Source: Bombella pollinis (lineage in GTDB: Bacteria > Pseudomonadota > Alphaproteobacteria > Acetobacterales > Acetobacteraceae). From it: a stretch of 64,000 nt of DNA. A program made the translations under genes and the position numbers. This document shows, in pieces, positions 33,545 to 41,224 of this stretch. Positions within the stretch are counted from its first letter, which is position 1, and each line of letters starts with the position of its first letter. The notes under the pieces are model-generated. The model made no database searches. It worked only from the letters and a program-made list of their open reading frames with translations, and had not been told where the DNA came from. The stretch is taken from contig NZ_JANIDX010000001.1 of the NCBI RefSeq assembly GCF_026385485.1, forward strand, positions 186,001-250,000, written 5' to 3'.

Positions 33545-36379
33545 CGGTTCATCCCCGCGAGGGCGGGGAACATTCATTTATAACTCTCCACACTACCAAT
33601 CTCGGCGGTTCATCCCCGCGAGGGCGGGGAACATATCAAGGGCGTCTGAATGCGGCCGAGGACGCTCGGTTCATCCCCGCGAGGGCGGGGAACATTGGCC
33701 AAGCGCATCTTAAATAGGCATTTTTCACGGTTCATCCCCGCGAGGGCGGGGAACATCAGTAACCCGGCGTCAATCAGCTCTGTTCTGGCGGTTCATCCCC
33801 GCGAGGGCGGGGAACATGTTGCTACATATAGACAGTATTCCTCCCCCTCCGGTTCATCCCCGCGAGGGCGGGGAACATGTTACGAAGAGCCTCTGCTAAT
33901 CCTAACACGTCGGTTCATCCCCGCGAGGGCGGGGAACATATTATATTCATCACTTGTTAGGTAAATATATACGGTTCATCCCCGCGAGGGCGGGGAACAT
34001 ATCCGAAATAGTTTTTTCACTATCAGAAAAGCCGGTTCATCCCCGCGAGGGCGGGGAACATACGGTCTAGAAAATAATTTTCTCTGTCAAGGCCGGTTCA
34101 TCCCCGCGAGGGCGGGGAACATCTCAATACTAATGTAAGTCAACTACAAACCAACGGTTCATCCCCGCGAGGGCGGGGAACATTGGACCTCGTTTTGATT
34201 AAAGGCCTCAAGGTCCGGTTCATCCCCGCGAGGGCGGGGAACATTTCTGGCTTTAAAATACCAGCCGCCCTCATAACGGTTCATCCCCGCGAGGGCGGGG
34301 AACATCTCCCCACTCGTTGGATCAATTCTTTAGGTGTCGGTTCATCCCCGCGAGGGCGGGGAACATATCTCAGTGAACTCGTCCCTGCAGAATGCCGCCG
34401 GTTCATCCCCGCGAGGGCGGGGAACATTCTTGTGCTAACGCTCTGATGTCCGCTGTTGCCGGTTCATCCCCGCGAGGGCGGGGAACATTGCGCGTCTTTC
34501 CAAATCAAATATTGCTGATACGGTTCATCCCCGCGAGGGCGGGGAACATTCCCCTATTTCACTATCTTTCCTAGGTATTTTCGGTTCATCCCCGCGAGGG
34601 CGGGGAACATCAAATTAACGCGTTGCATAGTGTCCAATTTCACGGTTCATCCCCGCGAGGGCGGGGAACATCTTGGCTTTTAGGGATATAAGCCACGACA
34701 TCCCGGTTCATCCCCGCGAGGGCGGGGAACATGATTTTCTGCATCAGGGCGTTGGTTTTCCGGGCGGTTCATCCCCGCGAGGGCGGGGAACATAGAAAAT
34801 AACAACCCGTGGTTATATTATACCGCGGTTCATCCCCGCGAGGGCGGGGAACATGCCGGGGTATCCGGGCATGTCTGGCAGATAGCCGGTTCATCCCCGC
34901 GAGGGCGGGGAACATTTGAGGTAGGCACGCAGCGCGGGGTTATCCTACGGTTCATCCCCGCGAGGGCGGGGAACATTAGCTCTCTATCGTGAGAAAAACG
35001 CTGTGAGTCGGTTCATCCCCGCGAGGGCGGGGAACATATCACGATAAACTCCCTAGTTGTTATTACTGTCGGTTCATCCCCGCGAGGGCGGGGAACATTT
35101 TTCGTCAACACGATGGAGAGCGTATTCCTCCGGTTCATCCCCGCGAGGGCGGGGAACATCTGAATGTTTTGAATTATTTGAGCATTAAAATCGGTTCATC
35201 CCCGCGAGGGCGGGGAACATCTGTCTAGTGCTAACCAGCAAAATACAAACGACGGTTCATCCCCGCGAGGGCGGGGAACATAGAGGCGGCGGTGGCAGGG
35301 GCCGCTATTGGGGCGGTTCATCCCCGCGAGGGCGGGGAACATAGGGTCTACTGGTTTGTGTTTTGTAAATTTATCGGTTCATCCCCGCGAGGGCGGGGAA
35401 CATTTACCAACGCCACAACTATGCTACAAGGCCAGCGGTTCATCCCCGCGAGGGCGGGGAACATAGACGTATTGAAAGATTGTGAGAGGTTTTGTACGGT
35501 TCATCCCCGCGAGGGCGGGGAACATACGCAATGTCAAGAATTATTTCGAAACCAAACCGGTTCATCCCCGCGAGGGCGGGGAACATTAAAACCAGAAGGA
35601 CGACCCCCATCAGAAAAGCGGTTCATCCCCGCGAGGGCGGGGAACATACCGACACTCCCCAATCCGGTTATCCACAGGCCGGTTCATCCCCGCGAGGGCG
35701 GGGAACATAGGTAAGACCTTTCGCAACGTCATCAAACATGCGGTTCATCCCCGCGAGGGCGGGGAACATCCTTTGGTTTCCATGAAATGGCCCCATCTAT
35801 CCGGTTCATCCCCGCGAGGGCGGGGAACATAATTCTCCACATAATGGCAGCGATTTGACCGCCGGTTCATCCCCGCGAGGGCGGGGAACATTTTACCAGA
35901 TTTTCCTGAGGTCCCCGTTAATGCGGTTCATCCCCGCGAGGGCGGGGAACATTGCGCCGCGCTGCTTTACAGAAAATTTGTGCACGGTTCATCCCCGCGA
36001 GGGCGGGGAACATATCTACAGGCTCTGGTTTTTCGCCGTGCTTTTCGGTTCATCCCCGCGAGGGCGGGGAACATGAAGAACTAACTCGCCAGAAGATGGA
36101 GGATGCTGGTTCATCCCCGCGAGGGCGGGGAACATCCCAAACCGACCCCGCTGCCCCATTGCGGAGCAGGTTCATCCCCGCGAGGGCGGGGAACATTTTT
36201 CATCTACCCTATGCAGAGCATATTCCTCCGGTTCATCCCCGCGAGGGCGGGGAACATTCGATACAAATATTGCCGAATTTGTGGATAGACGGTTCATCCC
36301 CGCGAGGGCGGGGAACATTACCGAAATAGAATTGGTTAGGTCGGACTCTGCGGTTCATCCCCGCGAGGGCGGGGAACAT
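33545..36379 (-). CRISPR. type I-E-like CRISPR array, 47 repeats and 46 spacers
   Basis: There are 47 repeats of 29 bp with 46 spacers of 32 bp; the period is exactly 61 bp throughout. Read on the minus strand the repeat core is GTTCCCCGCCCTCGCGGGGA, closely like the E. coli I-E repeat, with a CCCCGC/GCGGGG stem. That orientation means crRNA is made from the minus strand and the leader is at the high-coordinate end. The repeats are essentially identical; only those starting at 36107 and 36168 differ, at the last base in transcript direction. No cas genes flank the array (cysG on one side, mannitol dehydrogenase on the other). Frames encoding SSPRGRGT or HPREGGEH are only the repeat translated. 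Confidence 0.97.
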
Positions 36380-36505
36380 ACTTCCTAGAACCGCTTGTAT
36401 TATAAACATAATTCATATGTCAAAGGCCGTACCAACTTAAATATAAATTTAATATCCTTTTCCCTACAAGCTTTTTCTCAATTTTCTACCTCCTACATCC
36501 ATCCC
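36380..36505 (-). promoter_or_regulatory. probable CRISPR leader
   Basis: These 126 bp are AT-rich, contain no gene, and lie immediately upstream of the array in the transcript direction deduced from the repeat. They should carry the array promoter and the integration-host-factor-type site for spacer acquisition; neither is individually identified. Confidence 0.6.
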
Positions 36506-36540
36506 ATAAAAAAGAGGAGAAGGTTTCCCCTCTCCTCTTT
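36506..36540 (-). terminator. mannitol dehydrogenase terminator
   Basis: A 10-bp stem AAAGAGGAGA / TCTCCTCTTT, tightened by GG/CC pairs in the loop, is followed on the minus strand by six T. It shields the CRISPR leader from read-through. Confidence 0.8.
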
Positions 36541-36570
36541 CACTAAGCCTTCTATCAACCGTGCGACGCG

Positions 36571-38034
36571 TTACACAGGTAGGCTCGCCAATACACCTTT
36601 TTGGCGAATAACGTCGCGCGCCTGTGCAATCTCCTGCTCAATCTCAGGAGTCAGCAAATCACGCCATCCGTCAAAGGCTGGTAGAGCAATAGACGCCTTA
36701 AAATCATTAGATGCCGCAGATTTTAGCTGCTCAGCATTAAGGAAGGGCTCCTCCAGCTTAATGGTTTCGCCCTTCTCCGTCTTGCCACGCAGTAGCTCCA
36801 ACAATAACGCCATACAGTACACAATACGACTACGATCCCGCCCCTCACTAAGGACAGCGCGGACGGTCTCCGTCCAGAATACTTGTGCTTTAGAGGTCGC
36901 ATCGGAGGCGATACGCGCCACTTGGTCCGCCATCGCTTTGTTAGAAAAGCGACTTAACAAGGTGGCCTTATATTTGTGCAAATCTACACCAGGGGGAGCC
37001 TTTAATGTTGGGATGACGTCTTTCTCCAACATTAAATCCACAAACTTATGCACAGGCTGCTCTGCTAACACTTGGTCCACGAGCTTCAAGCCCAAGAGCA
37101 TCCCCGCAGCACTAAGGATGAGATGGCTGGAGTTCAGCATACGAATCTTCGCATGCTCATACGCGCTCACTTGGTCGCTAAACTCTACCCCCACCTTCTC
37201 AAAAGCGGGACGGCCTGCGGCGAACTTATCCTCTATCACCCACTGGATAAAATCCTCCGAGATTAATGGCTGGAGGTCATCCAACCCGCTACGCTCATTC
37301 AGCTTCGCTTTCCCCTCGGAGGAGACAGATGGCGTAATACGGTCCACCATCGCGTTGGGGAAGGTCACATTCTGCTCAATCCACTGAGCAAGCTCGCCAT
37401 CCACAGCGCGCGCATAACCGACAAAAGCCTTACGGGATACATCCCCATTATGGCGCAAATTATCGCAGGACATCACCGTCAAACCTCCATGACCAGCCTC
37501 ACGGCGGCGGCGTAGACCCTCCACCACATAGCCAAAGACTGTCTTAGGATGTTGCGGGTCTGCGAGGTCTTCCTTCACCTCTGGATGTGTAAGCCGAAAC
37601 TCCCCAGTTGTTTCATCAATATTATAACCACCCTCGGTGATGGTCATGGAGATGATCTTCGTAGCCTTATCAGCCAACAAAGCCAGCACTTTTTCCGGCT
37701 CATCAGGGGCTTGCAGATAATCCCGTAACCCGCCCATCACGCGAATTTGTGTCGTACCATCAGCGGCGATTTCCGTCAGGGAGTAAAGCCCCTCCTGCGC
37801 ACGAAACTCCTCCGCCTTTTTCTCTGAGCGTTCACCAGAGCGTAGCCCTACCCCAGTAATGCCCCACTGCTCCTGCCCCGGCAAAGCCAAGACACGGTCC
37901 ACATAATACCCTAAATGGGCACGGAAGAAGTTACCCACACCAAAATGAACAATGCCCGATGTAACCTTACGCACATCGTAAGAAGGGCCAGCGACATTCT
38001 TCGGTAATGTTTTTAAACCTTCATATGTCAGCAT
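36571..38034 (-). CDS. mtlK: mannitol 2-dehydrogenase family polyol dehydrogenase
   Basis: This 487-residue NAD-dependent enzyme of the long-chain mannitol dehydrogenase family interconverts mannitol and fructose. The N-terminal cofactor loop is HFGVGNFFRAHLGYYVD. The catalytic Lys-Asn-His set is present in KIRMLNSSHLILS (around residue 293), and MSCDNLRHNGDV and TPSVS are in family position. The length is normal. Fructuronate or altronate reductases share the fold, so the exact polyol is not certain. It is 38 bp downstream of a HAD phosphatase gene in the same operon. GGAG is present 8 bp before the ATG. Confidence 0.88.
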   Translation of the reverse strand: MLTYEGLKTLPKNVAGPSYDVRKVTSGIVHFGVGNFFRAHLGYYVDRVLALPGQEQWGITGVGLRSGERSEKKAEEFRAQEGLYSLTEIAADGTTQIRVMGGLRDYLQAPDEPEKVLALLADKATKIISMTITEGGYNIDETTGEFRLTHPEVKEDLADPQHPKTVFGYVVEGLRRRREAGHGGLTVMSCDNLRHNGDVSRKAFVGYARAVDGELAQWIEQNVTFPNAMVDRITPSVSSEGKAKLNERSGLDDLQPLISEDFIQWVIEDKFAAGRPAFEKVGVEFSDQVSAYEHAKIRMLNSSHLILSAAGMLLGLKLVDQVLAEQPVHKFVDLMLEKDVIPTLKAPPGVDLHKYKATLLSRFSNKAMADQVARIASDATSKAQVFWTETVRAVLSEGRDRSRIVYCMALLLELLRGKTEKGETIKLEEPFLNAEQLKSAASNDFKASIALPAFDGWRDLLTPEIEQEIAQARDVIRQKGVLASLPV

Positions 38035-38072
38035 AACATGTCTCCAAAAAACGGTTACGACTATGAAGAAAC

Positions 38073-38816
38073 TCAGCCTTTGTGATGGTCTTTCTGCGCA
38101 GCGATGATCTTCTTTAACAAGGGGACAAATTCATCTAGATGCTCAATACGCAATAAACCCGGCCAAGATGGAGCAGGCTTATTTAAATCCCGCAGCAACA
38201 CACAGGCCATTCCTGCCCGGTGAGCAGCTTCTACCCCAGCATCAGAATCCTCCAACACAAGGCAATGTGCTGGGTCTATCCCTTCCTGCTTTGCGCCATA
38301 GAGGTAGATATCGGGGCGGGGCTTTGGCATGTTTAAATCCCGACCGGAATGTATACGCTCATCCTTGAGGATTTTATTCAGCCCCGTGCTGGAGAACTTA
38401 GCCTCCATCTCTGCCTCTGAGGAGTTGGAACCAACACGAATCGGTAAGCGAATCTCATTAACGACATCCCGCAGCATTTTGGATGCACCGGGAACCTCTT
38501 TAGCCTTTTGTCGCATCATCTCAACGATGCGATTCTGCATAATCATATCCCAATCATCGGGCAGTTTATCGCCTGTTTCTTTAGCAATCATCTCGCCGAT
38601 TTTGGCAAGTTCACCCCCGCCAAAAAGCTTATTGCCTTCCTCATCACTGATATCCCAACCGTGGCTGCGTGCGTCTTCGGACATCAACGCGGTAGAGAGA
38701 TGCTCCCCACCGACCAACACGCCATCACAATCAAAAATAATCATCTCCAAACGCCCCGTAGGCAGAATGGCAGCAGGTGCCTGATCGGGAATCGGAAAAT
38801 TCGTGTGCTTGCTCAT
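38073..38816 (-). CDS. HAD-family sugar-phosphate phosphatase
   Basis: This 247-residue HAD hydrolase has the motif I FDCDGVLVGGE (nucleophile and acid aspartates intact), motif II VGSNSS, a lysine-bearing MPKPRPDIYLYG block, and motif IV LVLEDSDAGVEAA. It is of the beta-phosphoglucomutase-like subclass that hydrolyses sugar phosphates. The usual DSE after motif I is replaced by GGE, a small deviation near the cap linker. Co-transcription with mannitol dehydrogenase suggests a polyol or hexose phosphate as substrate (for example mannitol-1-phosphate or fructose phosphate), by context only. AAGGAG precedes the ATG. Confidence 0.8.
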   Translation of the reverse strand: MSKHTNFPIPDQAPAAILPTGRLEMIIFDCDGVLVGGEHLSTALMSEDARSHGWDISDEEGNKLFGGGELAKIGEMIAKETGDKLPDDWDMIMQNRIVEMMRQKAKEVPGASKMLRDVVNEIRLPIRVGSNSSEAEMEAKFSSTGLNKILKDERIHSGRDLNMPKPRPDIYLYGAKQEGIDPAHCLVLEDSDAGVEAAHRAGMACVLLRDLNKPAPSWPGLLRIEHLDEFVPLLKKIIAAQKDHHKG

Positions 38817-39042
38817 GAATGCTCCTTATCTGCCTTATATGGTTCTTAGTGTCTCACACATCTGTGCGCTAACCTGCCCTTGAGAGTAACAGGAGAAGAA
38901 AAGAGCGCAACATCTTGAAAACTTATTAAAGAGGCTTATAGCATGCTAATGCAAGGGCTTCATCCCCTGCGCCTACGCGGATGTTATAATGCATTAACCC
39001 GCCGGGGCATACTACCTATCCACCACGTTAAGGTTCTCTTTC

Positions 39043-39837
39043 ATGCTCCATCAACTTTTTCCCAATCTTGCTCTTAACATATGGATGTTCTTAAAACTCG
39101 TCACTGGCTTTGCTATCATCATTGGGTATCTCAACATCTCTGGCCGTAGCCAAGTCTCCCAAATGAACGCCATCGACCTTGTCGGTAACTTCATCCTCGG
39201 TGGGCTTGTTGGCGGTGTTCTCTACACAACCAATATTTCCTTCCATGAATATGTCATCGCCCTGCTTATCGGGGTGGGTATTTTGCTAACCATTACGCGT
39301 TTCTGCCGGAAAATTAATATGTTCAGAAACGTTGCCATTGGTCGGCAAATCCCCATCATAAAAGATGGGCGTTTCCTGATGGAAAATATCCGCGATAAAA
39401 ACAATAAAATTGATATGCTCAATATCGCCTCTCAGCTTAACCTACAGGGCATTTATTCTTTTGATGAAGTCTATTTCGCCCAAGTTGAGCCAAGCGGCGC
39501 GCTAACAGCCATTACGGATAAAAAGAAACTCCCTGCTCTCATCGTCTATTATGATGGTGTTGTCCGGGAAGATGACCTCAAAGACGTTGGTCTTTCTGGC
39601 GATGATCTAAAAGAAGATGCAAAGCGTAAAGGCATCGAATCCCTTGATGATGTCTTTATGGCCGAGATTAAAGACAAGCAGTTCCATTATGTCTTGATGA
39701 ATGGTCTCGTTGTACCTCATCCGCGTAAGGACAGAGAGCAAGAAGAAGCTAAAAAGCTCGCAGAAGAAGAAGCAAAGAAAAAAGCTGAAGAGCGTAAAGA
39801 CGCTCTTACCCCCGGCGCAAAAGAAGAGACGGCCTGA
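39043..39837 (+). CDS. YetF/DUF421-domain membrane protein
   Basis: This 264-residue protein has three N-terminal membrane helices (about residues 10-85), including SGRSQVSQMNAIDLVGNFILGGLVGGVLY, the DUF421 signature. A cytoplasmic domain follows with IPIIKDGRFLMENI and LRGI-like SQLNLQGIYSFDEVYFAQVEPSGALT, matching YetF. The last ~40 residues are an extended lysine/glutamate helix not typical of short YetF proteins. Function of the family is unclear (sporulation or stress in Bacillus). A 220-bp spacer separates it from the upstream HAD gene, which is divergent, so it has its own promoter. Confidence 0.85.
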   Translation: MLHQLFPNLALNIWMFLKLVTGFAIIIGYLNISGRSQVSQMNAIDLVGNFILGGLVGGVLYTTNISFHEYVIALLIGVGILLTITRFCRKINMFRNVAIGRQIPIIKDGRFLMENIRDKNNKIDMLNIASQLNLQGIYSFDEVYFAQVEPSGALTAITDKKKLPALIVYYDGVVREDDLKDVGLSGDDLKEDAKRKGIESLDDVFMAEIKDKQFHYVLMNGLVVPHPRKDREQEEAKKLAEEEAKKKAEERKDALTPGAKEETA

Positions 39838-39854
39838 TCTACCGTCTTTTCCAA

Positions 39855-39892
39855 TCATCTTGCCAGTATTTATAACCATGCTGGCAAGATGA
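39855..39892. terminator. long hairpin between convergent genes
   Basis: A perfect 12-bp stem TCATCTTGCCAG / CTGGCAAGATGA with a 14-base loop lies between the DUF421 gene and the lipoprotein gene. No T run follows, so it may rely on Rho or act as a 3' stabilising structure. Confidence 0.5.
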
Positions 39893-39904
39893 CATATAAT
39901 AGTC

Positions 39905-40549
39905 CTAAAAAATACTATTCCAAAAACGCTCCCACCAACTACCCTTTAGCTCATCTTTACATGCATTATATTGCTTTTGATATTGCTGGGCACGCCGCCC
40001 CACTTTACGCGCAACAGTGACCAACCACGGCTTTGCCTCGTAACTCCGCTTGCGGTAGCCACCCCAACCTTCATGATACGCAAGATATTGCCGCGTCGCG
40101 TTAGTGAGGGGAATCCCATCAATTTTATGGCTATTGGTGAGATACCAATTCACAAAATTCAACGCATCAGCGTAATTTGTCCGGCTACCCCCGGCCCCGG
40201 TCTGGCGTTGATAATCCCGCCAGATTTCATTCTTCGCCTGTGCATAACCGTAGGCGGTACTAATATGCCCCCACGGAATCACCCATAGGATATAAGTTCG
40301 CCGCGTCCGCGCATTAGCCCGAAAGCTTGATTCCTGATTCATAATCGCCATCGGGATGGCAGAAGGGATGTGCCATTTCTCCTCCTGCCGCATCGCAGTG
40401 TGATACCAGCTACGCTTCTCCCGATAAATTGAGCATAAATCATCAGGATGCTGGGGCGGGGTTGTGGTACAGCCCGCCAGCATTACCCCCGCCATCACAG
40501 CAAAGACCCCAGCCCACCTAGGCTGTATGACCTGTTGATTCGCAGCCAT
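39905..40549 (-). CDS. lytic transglycosylase-like lipoprotein
   Basis: This 214-residue exported lipoprotein has a lipobox LAGC (cysteine near residue 27) after a hydrophobic signal. The domain contains AIMNQESSFRANA, where the ESS motif carries the catalytic glutamate of family SLT lysozyme-like enzymes, then AYGYAQAKNEIWRDYQ and a C-terminal NATRQYLAYHEGWGGY. It would cleave peptidoglycan in the periplasm while anchored to a membrane. The start is 2 bp after the ssb stop, so translation may be coupled. The set of substrate loops is short, so the specificity is unknown. Confidence 0.78.
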   Translation of the reverse strand: MAANQQVIQPRWAGVFAVMAGVMLAGCTTTPPQHPDDLCSIYREKRSWYHTAMRQEEKWHIPSAIPMAIMNQESSFRANARTRRTYILWVIPWGHISTAYGYAQAKNEIWRDYQRQTGAGGSRTNYADALNFVNWYLTNSHKIDGIPLTNATRQYLAYHEGWGGYRKRSYEAKPWLVTVARKVGRRAQQYQKQYNACKDELKGSWWERFWNSIF

Positions 40550-40551
40550 AG

Positions 40552-41085
40552 TTAGAAGGGGATTTCATCATCCAAGCCTTGGTCGTGGCCAGCAGAGCTA
40601 TCCCAGCCATTGCCGCCCCCCATACCGCCATTATTGCCCCCACGGTTTGCAGGACCGGCCTGTTGTCCCCCAAAATTACTGCCCCCGTCATTATAGCCGC
40701 CATCATTATAACCACCATCATCACCACCGCTGCGCTGGCCATCAAGCAACACAAGATTGCCACGGAAGCGGTCAATCACCACCTCGGTAGTGTATTTCTC
40801 TACCCCTTGTTGGTCCGTCCATTTACGCGTACGCAATTCGCCCTCAATATAGACTTTCCGGCCCTTCCGCAGATATCGCTCAGCAACCTCCCCCACGCGC
40901 TCATTAAAAATCACAACACGGTGCCATTCAGTCCGCTCGCGCCGCTCACCACTATTACGGTCATTCCATGTATCACTAGTCGCAATGGCGAGATTGACAA
41001 TCTTACTGCCGGACTGCGTATTGCGCGTTTCTGGATCACGCCCCAAATTACCTACGAGAATAACCTTATTTACACTACCAGCCAT
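40552..41085 (-). CDS. ssb: single-stranded DNA-binding protein
   Basis: This 177-residue SSB has the OB-fold N-terminus (MAGSVNKVILVGNLGRDPE, then WHRVVIFNERVGEVAERYLRKGRKVYIEGELRTRKW) over the first ~110 residues. A glycine/asparagine/aspartate-rich linker with GGYNDGGYNDGG repeats follows, and the acidic tip DDEIPF binds partner proteins in replication and repair. It is divergent from uvrA, a classic arrangement in which both may be damage-induced; a clear LexA box was not found. The length is typical. Confidence 0.95.
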   Translation of the reverse strand: MAGSVNKVILVGNLGRDPETRNTQSGSKIVNLAIATSDTWNDRNSGERRERTEWHRVVIFNERVGEVAERYLRKGRKVYIEGELRTRKWTDQQGVEKYTTEVVIDRFRGNLVLLDGQRSGGDDGGYNDGGYNDGGSNFGGQQAGPANRGGNNGGMGGGNGWDSSAGHDQGLDDEIPF

Positions 41086-41224
41086 GTATAATCCCCATCT
41101 CTCTTAAGAAGCTGTTTGCACTCTTACGGTTCGATTCTGGCACCATGTGCCCTTATTGCTTATATTGCACAGAACAATCGCCCATGCATCCACCCTGCCA
41201 TAAAGACCATCAAGAGGACATAGC

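Noticed and set aside
33483..36329. Open frames across the CRISPR array coding repeated SSPRGRGT and HPREGGEH peptides.
   Set aside because: They are simply the 29-bp repeat translated in different frames.
36395..37387. A 330-codon plus-strand frame opposite mannitol dehydrogenase.
   Set aside because: It is serine/arginine-rich antisense sequence of a well-conserved enzyme gene and resembles no protein family.
41123..41150. A tRNA T-loop-like string (GGTTCGATTC followed by TGGCACCA) between ssb and uvrA.
   Set aside because: There is no room for an acceptor stem and the T-stem pairs poorly; no other tRNA arms are present.
41086..41224. A possible LexA (SOS) operator between ssb and uvrA.
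   Set aside because: Only one GTTC half-site is present; the alphaproteobacterial GTTC-N7-GTTC spacing is not met.
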